From Acidithiobacillus thiooxidans ATCC 19377 (GTDB lineage: Bacteria > Pseudomonadota > Gammaproteobacteria > Acidithiobacillales > Acidithiobacillaceae): a stretch of 64,000 bases of DNA. Location of the stretch: NCBI RefSeq assembly GCF_009662475.1, contig NZ_CP045571.1, positions 3,160,501 through 3,224,500 on the forward strand, read 5' to 3'. A program made the position numbers and the translations under genes. The notes under the pieces were generated by a model. The model was not told the origin of the DNA, did no database searches, and saw only the letters and a list, made by a program, of their open reading frames with translations. How positions within the stretch are numbered: the first letter of the stretch is position 1; each line of letters opens with the position of its first letter. Below are positions 1 through 7,104 of the stretch, one piece after another.

Positions 1-881
1 ACTTCTACAAGCTTTGGCTGGATCGCAACATGGTGTACTCCTGTGGCTATTTCAAAACCGGCAAAGAAGATATTGATGTTGCCCAGGAGCAGAAACTGGA
101 TCACATCTGCCGCAAACTCCATCTGCAGCCAGGTGAAAAACTCCTGGATATTGGCTGTGGCTGGGGCGGCCTGCTGACCTGGGCCGCCAAACACTATGGC
201 ATTCAGGGGGTGGGCGTTACCCTCAGTGAAGAACAGTTTGCCTTTGCCAAAGAGCGCATTGAAAGGGAAGGCCTCGCCGATCGGGTAGAAATTCGCCTGC
301 AGGACTACCGCGATATTCCCGAACGCGATTATTTTGACAAGGTGTCATCCGTGGGCATGTTCGAGCACGTGGGTCGGGCCAAGTTACCCGAGTATTTTGA
401 GGTCATCAACCGGGTACTCAAGGAAGGCGGTTGGGTCATGAATCATGGCATTACCGCCAGCCAGCAGGACGATGAGGCGGGGCATCATTCCGGCAGCGAT
501 TTCATGGATAAATACGTGTTTCCCGATGGTGAAATTCCTCACCTCTGGCGCGTCGTCCGGGATATGGCCGGACAGAATCTTGAGGTGATTGATGTCGAAA
601 ACCTGCGTCCACACTATGCCCAGACTTTGATTCATTGGGTGGACCGCCTGGAAGCCCATAAGGACGAAGCTATGAACATGGTCGGAGACAAGCGCTATCG
701 GATCTGGGCCATTTATATGGCAGGTTGCGCTTATGCCTTCTGGCGCAACTGGTCGGCATTGCATCAGGTGCTGGCTATCAAGCAGACCGGGGAGGAACTC
801 ACTCCGCGCCCCTGGGAACGGCGCTATCAATATGAAAATGATCAATACCGTCTGGCTGAACCGGATTGGGGGGATTTGTAA
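1..881 (+). CDS. cfa: cyclopropane-fatty-acid-phospholipid synthase, 5' truncated by window edge
   Basis: The frame is open from the first bases of the window and reads FYKLWLDRNMVYSCGYF before the first ATG at 30, so the gene starts upstream and only about 292 C-terminal residues are present. The SAM-binding glycine motif DIGCGWGGLL and the following GVTLSEEQ segment are typical of the CFA synthase / mycolic acid methyltransferase family. The enzyme transfers a methylene group from SAM to the cis double bond of phospholipid acyl chains, which in acidophiles is linked to acid-resistant membranes (family knowledge). The C-terminal half includes the conserved GMFEHVG and YVFPDGEIP motifs. Stop is TAA at 879-881. 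No obvious terminator follows. Confidence 0.93.
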   Translation, partial: FYKLWLDRNMVYSCGYFKTGKEDIDVAQEQKLDHICRKLHLQPGEKLLDIGCGWGGLLTWAAKHYGIQGVGVTLSEEQFAFAKERIEREGLADRVEIRLQDYRDIPERDYFDKVSSVGMFEHVGRAKLPEYFEVINRVLKEGGWVMNHGITASQQDDEAGHHSGSDFMDKYVFPDGEIPHLWRVVRDMAGQNLEVIDVENLRPHYAQTLIHWVDRLEAHKDEAMNMVGDKRYRIWAIYMAGCAYAFWRNWSALHQVLAIKQTGEELTPRPWERRYQYENDQYRLAEPDWGDL

Positions 882-954
882 GCCCGAAATATTCCCTGAC
901 AGAATAATCATGCTTAACATGCCCTGATTAACTACAGGCAGTCAGGGAGGAAGC

Positions 955-1533
955 ATGGGCAGAAACCGTTTGGAAGCCTTCAGTGATGGTGTCATTGCCA
1001 TCATCATCACCATCATGGTCATCGAAATGAAGGTCCCTCACGGGGAAAATATGGCAGCACTGTTACCCGTGCTGCCCGTATTTCTCAGCTACATAATGAG
1101 CTTTATTTACGTCGGTATTTACTGGAACAACCATCACAACATGCTGCAAGCCAGTGGGAAAATCACCGGCAGCATTCTCTGGGCCAATTTGCATCTGCTG
1201 TTCTGGTTATCACTTTTTCCCTTCGTCACCAGTTGGATGGGTGAAAACCATTTCGCCACAGCACCTACAGAATTATACGGCGTGGTCCTTTTCATGGCTG
1301 CCATTGCCTATTTCATCCTTCAGCAGCGCATTATCGCACCCGGAGCACCGACCCTGCGGCGTGCCATTGGTCGGGACTGGAAAGGAAAGGTCTCGCCCAT
1401 CTTCTATTTCATAGGCATTATTTCCGCTCAATGGTCACCCACAGGCGCCAAACTTATTTATCTGGGACTCGCTTTTTTATGGTTGATTCCAGATCGCCGC
1501 ATCGAAAGCCTGCTTATCGATAGCAAAGAATGA
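955..1533 (+). CDS. TMEM175/DUF1211 family potassium-channel-like membrane protein
   Basis: A 192-residue protein beginning MGRNRLEAFSDGVIAIIITI. The R-x(3)-FSD motif in the first helix is the hallmark of the TMEM175 (DUF1211) family, whose bacterial members are small K+-permeable channels with six membrane helices per subunit. Several hydrophobic segments follow, including one with the pattern YWNNHHNML that is common in the family. GGAGG about 6 nt before the ATG supports this start. A potassium channel could help keep the inside-positive membrane potential used by acidophiles, but that role is inference. It is followed on the opposite strand, 3 nt away, by the pirin gene end (convergent). 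Confidence 0.85.
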   Translation: MGRNRLEAFSDGVIAIIITIMVIEMKVPHGENMAALLPVLPVFLSYIMSFIYVGIYWNNHHNMLQASGKITGSILWANLHLLFWLSLFPFVTSWMGENHFATAPTELYGVVLFMAAIAYFILQQRIIAPGAPTLRRAIGRDWKGKVSPIFYFIGIISAQWSPTGAKLIYLGLAFLWLIPDRRIESLLIDSKE

Positions 1534-1536
1534 TCA

Positions 1537-2403
1537 TCATTGTTCCATCTGCCCGAAACGGCCACTTCTGAAATCTGCAATGGCCTGTTGAATTTCCGCT
1601 TCCGTGTTCATGACAAACGGGCCATATCCGACAATAGGCTCATCAAGCGGTTCGCCACTGAGCAGTAAAAGTACCGCATCACTGTGGGCTTCGATGGAAA
1701 AATCCTGAGCCGCAGCATCCAGCACCAGCATCTGCGCGGCCCGTAGCACATTTTCACCGTTCACCGTCAATTCTCCTTGCAACAGCACCAGCGCCACATT
1801 CCATCCTTCGGGCAGCGTCCATTGACTGCGCCCCCCGGCCTGCAGACGAATATCCCAGACCTGTAGCGGCGAAAAAGTATGGGCCGGGCCTTTTTCTCCG
1901 GCATATTCACCCGCAATCACCCGTAATGATCCAGCCTGTTCCGGCAAACGCACTTGGGGAATATCTCCATCCATAATGGCCTGATAAGCAGGCGTCGTCA
2001 TTTTGTTTCGCGCCGGAAGATTCACCCAGAGCTGCACCATCTCCAGTTCGCCCCCGGCTGCCGTGAATGCTGGCGAATGGAACTCCTCATGCAAAATTCC
2101 TGAGCCAGCAGTCATCCATTGCACATCGCCGGGGCCAATTATTCCACCACGACCGGTTGAATCCTTGTGGGCGACCTCGCCCTTATACACAATGGTGACC
2201 GTCTCAAAACCCCGATGGGGATGGGTACCTACGCCACGCGGCTGTTTACTGGGAGTAAAATGCATAGGCCCGGCATGATCCAGCAGCAGAAAAGGACTCA
2301 ACATTTTGCCGTGTTGATGATAAGAAAGCAGCGAACTGACCGGAAAGCCATCTCCGACCCAATGGGAAGGCGGTGCATCATAAATACCCAATATTTTTTT
2401 CAT
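1537..2403 (-). CDS. pirin family protein
   Basis: A 288-residue bicupin. The N-terminal cupin carries the four expected metal ligands: H61 and H63 in THPHRGFE, then H105 and E107 in GILHEEF. Pirins bind Fe or another divalent metal. Bacterial members such as YhhW have quercetinase activity, and others act as redox-responsive regulators. The C-terminal half fits the Pirin_C domain. It is transcribed divergently from the LysR-type gene at 2520 across 116 bp of AT-rich DNA, a common arrangement in which the regulator controls the pirin gene. AGGAGATCAGC precedes the start on the minus strand. The true substrate cannot be read from sequence. Confidence 0.92.
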   Translation of the reverse strand: MKKILGIYDAPPSHWVGDGFPVSSLLSYHQHGKMLSPFLLLDHAGPMHFTPSKQPRGVGTHPHRGFETVTIVYKGEVAHKDSTGRGGIIGPGDVQWMTAGSGILHEEFHSPAFTAAGGELEMVQLWVNLPARNKMTTPAYQAIMDGDIPQVRLPEQAGSLRVIAGEYAGEKGPAHTFSPLQVWDIRLQAGGRSQWTLPEGWNVALVLLQGELTVNGENVLRAAQMLVLDAAAQDFSIEAHSDAVLLLLSGEPLDEPIVGYGPFVMNTEAEIQQAIADFRSGRFGQMEQ

Positions 2404-2519
2404 GCTGATCTCCTCGAAAAGCGTCCATACTGGCTACGCTATTAATATAGATATTGACCCAAAACATGAGTAGTGGCTAAATTCGCTTATCAGAGTCTCA
2501 TATATAGGACAATGCATCC

Positions 2520-3437
2520 ATGGAAGACCTGAACGACCTCTATTATTACGTCCAGGCAGTAGAGCATGGGGGTTTCGCTCCGGCGGCACGTGCCATCAAC
2601 CTGCCGAAATCCAAACTCAGCCGTCGCGTCGCCGGGCTGGAAGAGCGCCTGGGTGTGCGCCTGATCCAACGCTCTACGCGCCATTTCACCGTGACGGAAA
2701 TCGGGCAAATCTACTATACCCACTGTAAGGCCATGCTGGTGGAAGCCGAAGGGGCTCAAGAGGCCATTGATTCCGTCAAGGCGGAACCCGCCGGCGTATT
2801 GCGGCTCACCTGTCCGGTAGCCCTGCTGCATTTGCAGGTCAGCACCATGCTCGCGGATTTCATGGCGCAGTATCCTCGGGTCACCTTACTGCTCGAAGCC
2901 AGCAACCGGCGGGTAGATTTACTGGGTGAAGGTGTGGATGTCGCCATCCGGGTCAGGCCACCGCCATTGCCTGATAGTGAACTCATCCAACGTATTCTGG
3001 CCGAGCGCAGTCAATGCCTGGTGGTCAGCCCCACCCTGGGGCTTCAGGCAAGACGCATCCAGCAACCCGACGATCTGGTAAAATTACCGAGCATGGGTCT
3101 GGGAAGCCTCCAGCAAAATCATCATTGGGAGTTGTTCGGACCGCAAAATGCCGTCGTCATCCGGACGCATCAGCCCCGCTTCGTCACTACAGACATGATT
3201 GCCCTGCGGGATGCAGCCATAGCCGGGGTGGGAGTTGTCCAGCTGCCGCTACTGATGGTGCGCGAAGCTTTGACTACAGGCACTTTGATGCGCATATTGC
3301 CTGCGTGGGCCCCACATCCGGAGCTTATCCACGCCGTATTTCCTTCGCGACGGGGGCTGCTCCCTGCCGTACGCGCCCTGATAGATTTTCTCGCAGCGCG
3401 TTTTGCCGAACTGCAGGAAGACAGTCCACATTTTTAG
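2520..3437 (+). CDS. LysR-family transcriptional regulator (CrgA/YhaJ-like)
   Basis: A 305-residue LysR-type regulator. The N-terminal winged helix-turn-helix spans about residues 1-60 (EHGGFAPAARAINLPKSKLS, then RRVAGLEERLGVRL), followed by a two-subdomain effector domain. The start DLNDLYYYVQAVEHGGF resembles the group that often sits divergent to pirin genes. LysR regulators normally bind the shared intergenic region and act on the divergent neighbour, so the likely target is the pirin gene at 2403. The intergenic stretch 2404-2519 is AT-rich with several TATA-like hexamers, but I cannot assign a T-N11-A operator with confidence. Effector unknown. Confidence 0.92.
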   Translation: MEDLNDLYYYVQAVEHGGFAPAARAINLPKSKLSRRVAGLEERLGVRLIQRSTRHFTVTEIGQIYYTHCKAMLVEAEGAQEAIDSVKAEPAGVLRLTCPVALLHLQVSTMLADFMAQYPRVTLLLEASNRRVDLLGEGVDVAIRVRPPPLPDSELIQRILAERSQCLVVSPTLGLQARRIQQPDDLVKLPSMGLGSLQQNHHWELFGPQNAVVIRTHQPRFVTTDMIALRDAAIAGVGVVQLPLLMVREALTTGTLMRILPAWAPHPELIHAVFPSRRGLLPAVRALIDFLAARFAELQEDSPHF

Positions 3438-3528
3438 TCGACGCCATTGCAATTGGAGCCAACTTTTGGCTCGGGATATGGTCAGATGGTTTATACTGTT
3501 CAGGAACAATCCACATGGAGGTGTTGTC

Positions 3529-3897
3529 ATGCCCATGGTCAATATCATGAGTATCATTGGGGTCATCATTGCACTGGGCATCCTTGCCTTTCTGATCCTG
3601 GCACTGGTTTATCTGATTTCACCGCAAAAACTGGACGGCTTTCTGCGCGGAATCGGCGTTCATCGCGGCATCGGCGTATTCACCGCTAAAAATGTGTTTA
3701 TGGTGTTGTCACGACTTGCCGGAGTCATGATTCTCCTCGGTGTGCTGACCATTGCCATGGTTTTGTTTCAGTCCTGGCCCAGAGGTTGGCTGATCCCGGC
3801 TGCGCAGGAACTGGTCATGGCCGTCATTCTGTTTGTTGTGAGCTACTGGGGGAGTCGAAGCAAAAGCACCGGCGGTAGACCGGGAACTTCCCGTTAA
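3529..3897 (+). CDS. small integral membrane protein, hypothetical
   Basis: A 122-residue protein with three clear hydrophobic segments: about residues 5-28 (IIGVIIALGILAFLILALVY), about 61-80 (LAGVMILLGVLTIAMVLF) and about 92-109. An upstream in-frame ATG at 3403 exists inside the LysR gene, but the start at 3529 has GGAGG at 3517-3521 with an ideal spacer and puts the first membrane helix at the N-terminus, so I prefer it. No motif identifies a family. It lies about 90 bp after the LysR stop and 90 bp before the Slp lipoprotein, all on the plus strand. Function unknown. Confidence 0.72.
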   Translation: MPMVNIMSIIGVIIALGILAFLILALVYLISPQKLDGFLRGIGVHRGIGVFTAKNVFMVLSRLAGVMILLGVLTIAMVLFQSWPRGWLIPAAQELVMAVILFVVSYWGSRSKSTGGRPGTSR

Positions 3898-3988
3898 GCT
3901 AAAATTCAAGAGCTTGGGCAGGCTTGGAACCAGTCCGAGCTTATTTCGGTCAATATGCGGGTCAGTCTCATTTTTGCGGAGCAAAATC

Positions 3989-4534
3989 ATGACGAAACAA
4001 CGCCTGGCTTTCTGGACCACCCTGATCAGTGCCGCCTGCCTTTCCGGTTGCGCCACGGTCACCCCGGTCAGCGGTACTTTCCCAAACATCACCCCTGTCG
4101 CCGCACAAAGCGGCAATTTCAATGGTCATCAAGTTCGCTGGGGTGGCAAAATCATTGAAACCCGACCCGAAACGCAGCAAACCTGCTTTACCGTACTGGG
4201 TGAACCCCTGCGCAATGATGGCAGACCCCGGTCGGAAGAAGGTGAGGCGCATATTGGTCGCTTTGTGGCCTGCGCACCCGGTTTTTATGATCCCATGCTT
4301 TATCGTCCCGACCGTGAGGTCACTTTTATCGGAATGATTACCGGCACTGAGCACCATGATGTAGGTCAGTTCAGTTATACTTATCCCAAACTGGCAGCGA
4401 ATACCGTGTATTTGTGGCCTATAGAACCGCCCCGTGCACAGGTGGAGCAACAGGTTTTTGTCGGCACCGGCTTTGGTTTCTTTCCTGGTTGGTACGGACC
4501 CGGTTGGGGATATTGGCCTCGGGGTCGCTGGTAA
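3989..4534 (+). CDS. slp: Slp family outer-membrane lipoprotein
   Basis: A 181-residue lipoprotein. The signal sequence ends in the lipobox LSGC, with Cys about residue 20, followed by ATVTPVSGTFPNITP. The body matches the Slp (starvation lipoprotein) pattern: a strand reading VRWGGKIIETRPETQQTC, GRFVACAPGFYDP, then a VTFIGMITG strand. Slp is an outer-membrane lipoprotein induced in starvation and acid stress in enterobacteria. The start at 3989 has GCGGAG upstream and gives a clean signal peptide. The upstream in-frame ATG at 3914 would bury it. The C-terminal tail is rich in Gly, Trp and Pro (FFPGWYGPGWGYWPRGRW), which is unusual. Confidence 0.85.
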   Translation: MTKQRLAFWTTLISAACLSGCATVTPVSGTFPNITPVAAQSGNFNGHQVRWGGKIIETRPETQQTCFTVLGEPLRNDGRPRSEEGEAHIGRFVACAPGFYDPMLYRPDREVTFIGMITGTEHHDVGQFSYTYPKLAANTVYLWPIEPPRAQVEQQVFVGTGFGFFPGWYGPGWGYWPRGRW

Positions 4535-4565
4535 GCCTCTTCTTTGTAACATAAAGGAAAACAGG

Positions 4566-4973
4566 ATGCTGAAAAGAGCTTTACTGATAGTGTTGTGCAG
4601 CAGCTCGCCGTTTATCTTTCAAAGTGCATGGGCGGCCAGCTCCGGCGACTGCAGCATTTCAGCGCCGGACCATAGCCAGAAACAATTTGATCGTCTGATG
4701 ACAGCCCTGGTTCACAAGGATTTCAACCTTTGGACAGAAAATGCAGATACCCAGTTCACGACAGCAGCCTCAGCACAAAGCTTTAAGGAAATGGCGGCCC
4801 GGCTTGATGAAAAATTGGACCTGCAAAAACACTGGACGGCGAATTATGTGACCACCCTGAACGAAGAAAAATACCGGAGCGGAATATGGCGCCTGACCAT
4901 GGCTAACGGCCAGCAGGTTCTGATTCAGATTACCTTTATTCACCATAAAGTTGCAGGATTTCATGTGCTGTGA
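4566..4973 (+). CDS. exported hypothetical protein (DUF4019/DUF3887-like size)
   Basis: A 135-residue protein with a Sec signal peptide, about residues 1-22 (ending SAWA-AS). The mature domain is small, mixed alpha/beta, and has two Cys near the start (SGDC). The pattern of helices followed by a strand pair ending in WRLTMANGQQVLIQITFIHH resembles small periplasmic NTF2-like proteins, but I cannot name a family with certainty. AGGAAAACAGG precedes the ATG at 4566. It follows the Slp gene by 31 bp, so co-transcription is likely, and precedes the bufferin-like gene by 79 bp. Confidence 0.7.
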   Translation: MLKRALLIVLCSSSPFIFQSAWAASSGDCSISAPDHSQKQFDRLMTALVHKDFNLWTENADTQFTTAASAQSFKEMAARLDEKLDLQKHWTANYVTTLNEEKYRSGIWRLTMANGQQVLIQITFIHHKVAGFHVL

Positions 4974-5052
4974 GAGATTGCTCTTATTCAAGCTGGGGGG
5001 CGGGCGTCATCATGGCCTGCTCCCTGAAAACCCACTTTGCTGAGGATTTGTC

Positions 5053-5397
5053 ATGAAAAAAACCTATGTTTCTGTTGCGCTCGGTTCCGCTTTTGCTTTG
5101 TCCATGGCGGCATTGCCGGCAACCGCCATTGCCGCTACCACGGGCACGGCAACTCTGCAGCCAGTTGCCATGATGGGCAGTAGCGCCAAAAATGAAGGAA
5201 ATTGCTCGCAGATGATGGGCAAGGGTCAACAGGAAGGCAATTGCTCAAAATATATGAACAAGATGGCCCCCAAAACTGCAAATAACGCCAAGGCGAAGGA
5301 GGCAAATTGCGTCAGCAAATCTGCTATCAAGGCCCATGACGGAAAATGCGGCAAAAAAACAATGGAAAAAATGCACATGCCGATCACGCATTCCTGA
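5053..5397 (+). CDS. bufA: bufferin-type RiPP precursor (DUF2282/BufA1-like), Cys-rich exported peptide
   Basis: A 114-residue precursor with a Sec signal peptide, cleavage near residue 28 (TAIAA). The mature part is Lys- and Met-rich and has only four Cys, at 51, 64, 86 and 99. Each sits in an E/D-G/A-x-C context: EGNC, EGNC, EANC and DGKC. This repeated motif, and the DUF692 and DUF2063 genes that follow, define bufferins. These are exported peptides whose Cys residues are converted by the DUF692 enzyme to thiooxazole-type copper ligands and which help cells survive copper excess (family knowledge). GAGGATTTGTC precedes the ATG. The expected cargo here (copper or another metal) is inference. 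Confidence 0.85.
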   Translation: MKKTYVSVALGSAFALSMAALPATAIAATTGTATLQPVAMMGSSAKNEGNCSQMMGKGQQEGNCSKYMNKMAPKTANNAKAKEANCVSKSAIKAHDGKCGKKTMEKMHMPITHS

Positions 5398-5462
5398 TTG
5401 TAGTGCCTCCGTCGTTTATGAAGCCCACGTCAGCCCACTCAGCGCTGCCTGAAGCCGCATAA

Positions 5463-6311
5463 ATGACGGGAGCACATGCCGCCGCCAACCTGCCTGAAAA
5501 TGCCATTGGCCTTGGCCTGCGCAGGGAGTTTCTGGACGACTTACTGGCCCATACCCAGAGTGATATCCATTTTTTTGAACTGGCTCCGGAAAACTGGATT
5601 GGCTTTGGTGGCCGCCCGGAACAGCAGCTCCGTCAGTTGACGGATATCTATCCTTTTATTTGTCATGGTCTTTCCCTATCCATCGGCGGGCCGGAACCGC
5701 TTGACATGAATCTCCTGGAAGCCGTGGGCGACTTCATGCAAGAGCACGGCATTCAGCACTACAGCGAGCATCTGGCTTTTTGCTCCGACCGGGGTCAACT
5801 TTACGATTTATTGCCCCTGCCGCTGACGGAAGAAATGCTGGAATATGTCGCGCAGCGGGTGATGCAGGTCCAGGATTTCCTGAAAATGCCCTTGATTATC
5901 GAAAACACGGCCTACTATGGTGATTATGCACACAGCACCATGAGCGAGCAGGACTTTCTTTTGGGGCTGCTGGCAAAATCTGGCTGCAAGCTGTTATTGG
6001 ACCTCAACAACCTGTATGTGAACAGTTGCAATCATCACTACGATGCTTTGGAATTTATGCAGTTTTTGCCCGCAGAACGCATCGTTTATCAACACATCGC
6101 CGGACACCAGCAGCATGTGAACGGCTGGCTGATTGATACCCACGATGCTGCTGTGGACCCTGCCGTATGGAAACTGCTGCAACACAGTCGGGAGCAATTT
6201 GGCCCCAAGCCCACTCTGCTGGAATGGGATAACCAAATCCCACCCCTTGAGGATTTATTGCGCGAGGCCCGAAAAATTGCACCGCAAACAGCAGCTCATG
6301 CAGATTTCTGA
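5463..6311 (+). CDS. bufB: DUF692 multinuclear non-heme iron oxidase (MNIO), bufferin-modifying enzyme
   Basis: A 282-residue TIM-barrel protein of the DUF692/MNIO family. Likely iron ligands are visible: H68 (ICHGLSL), E102-H103 (YSEHLAF), E147 (IIENTAYY), D180 (LLLDLNN), H211 and H215 (YQHIAGH), and D225/H227 (DTHDA). MNIO enzymes use two or three iron ions and oxygen to modify Cys residues in ribosomal peptides. The upstream neighbour (65 bp) is the matching Cys-motif precursor. The 3' end overlaps the DUF2063 partner gene by 14 nt, so the two are translationally coupled. No strong ribosome site is seen before the ATG at 5463. Confidence 0.93.
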   Translation: MTGAHAAANLPENAIGLGLRREFLDDLLAHTQSDIHFFELAPENWIGFGGRPEQQLRQLTDIYPFICHGLSLSIGGPEPLDMNLLEAVGDFMQEHGIQHYSEHLAFCSDRGQLYDLLPLPLTEEMLEYVAQRVMQVQDFLKMPLIIENTAYYGDYAHSTMSEQDFLLGLLAKSGCKLLLDLNNLYVNSCNHHYDALEFMQFLPAERIVYQHIAGHQQHVNGWLIDTHDAAVDPAVWKLLQHSREQFGPKPTLLEWDNQIPPLEDLLREARKIAPQTAAHADF

Positions 6312-7104
6312 TACGCCCAATGAACAGGACCGGCTCAGGATACTGACTGCCCATCTGCGCAACCCGGTCCAGCAACCCTGTCCAGGATTTATGGATGCCC
6401 AGGCGGTAGATCTTTACCGGGAACTGCTGGTGGGTAATTTTGATGCCGCCCTGCGTGCCTGTTTTCCTCTGTGGATTCGCTGCCTGGGTGAAGCCCGATA
6501 TCTGCTCTGGCGAGATGAGTTCATTGCTGAACATGCCTGTCGCAGTCCGTTTTTTCGCCAGATTCCCGATGAGTTTATGGCCTATCTGAGCCAAAATCCG
6601 CAACGTCTTCAGCAGGATCTGCCTTATGCTCTGGAACTGGCGCACCTGGAATGGCTGGAACTGGCTCTGGGTGTTGCCCAGACCGACACACTCCCCGAGC
6701 ACAGCGGATCAGAAGCGCAGGATCCCTGGACCACCCCGCTACGGCTGAACGCGGTTCATGCGCTGGTTCAGTATGCCTATCCTGTACAGCAACTGATATT
6801 GCGGCCAACATTCTCCGCAGCCCCCGTTCTCGACCCGAATCCGGTTTCCCTGTACCTTTATCGGGATCGGGACGACGCTGTCCAGATGCTTGAGCCTGAT
6901 GCCTTGAGCCTGCAAATACTGGTCAGTCTGGATGCAGACCCGCAATCTGGAAGCGCCATCTTCCAGCATTGGCAAGACCACGGGAAGATTGACGGGAATG
7001 CCCAAACAGTTGCCGAGCAAATGCAGGGGCTCCTGCGCCAGATGCTGGATCTGCAGATGATAGACTTTGTGAACAGCAATGACTGCCGGACCTTACATGA
7101 CTGA
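6298..7104 (+). CDS. bufC: DUF2063 family protein, bufferin operon partner (precursor recognition)
   Basis: A 268-residue protein. The N-terminal third carries the DUF2063 signature: a helix pair followed by PGFMDAQAVDLYRELLVGNF, then ALRACFPLWIRCLGEARY and LPYALELAHLEWLELAL. In MNIO systems this partner binds the leader or precursor and presents it to the DUF692 enzyme (family knowledge). The start at 6298 lies inside the DUF692 gene (14-nt overlap). An in-frame upstream ATG at 6133 lies deep inside that gene and is unlikely. The stop at 7102-7104 overlaps the recC start by 8 nt, so bufC and recC share a transcript. Confidence 0.88.
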   Translation: MQISDTPNEQDRLRILTAHLRNPVQQPCPGFMDAQAVDLYRELLVGNFDAALRACFPLWIRCLGEARYLLWRDEFIAEHACRSPFFRQIPDEFMAYLSQNPQRLQQDLPYALELAHLEWLELALGVAQTDTLPEHSGSEAQDPWTTPLRLNAVHALVQYAYPVQQLILRPTFSAAPVLDPNPVSLYLYRDRDDAVQMLEPDALSLQILVSLDADPQSGSAIFQHWQDHGKIDGNAQTVAEQMQGLLRQMLDLQMIDFVNSNDCRTLHD

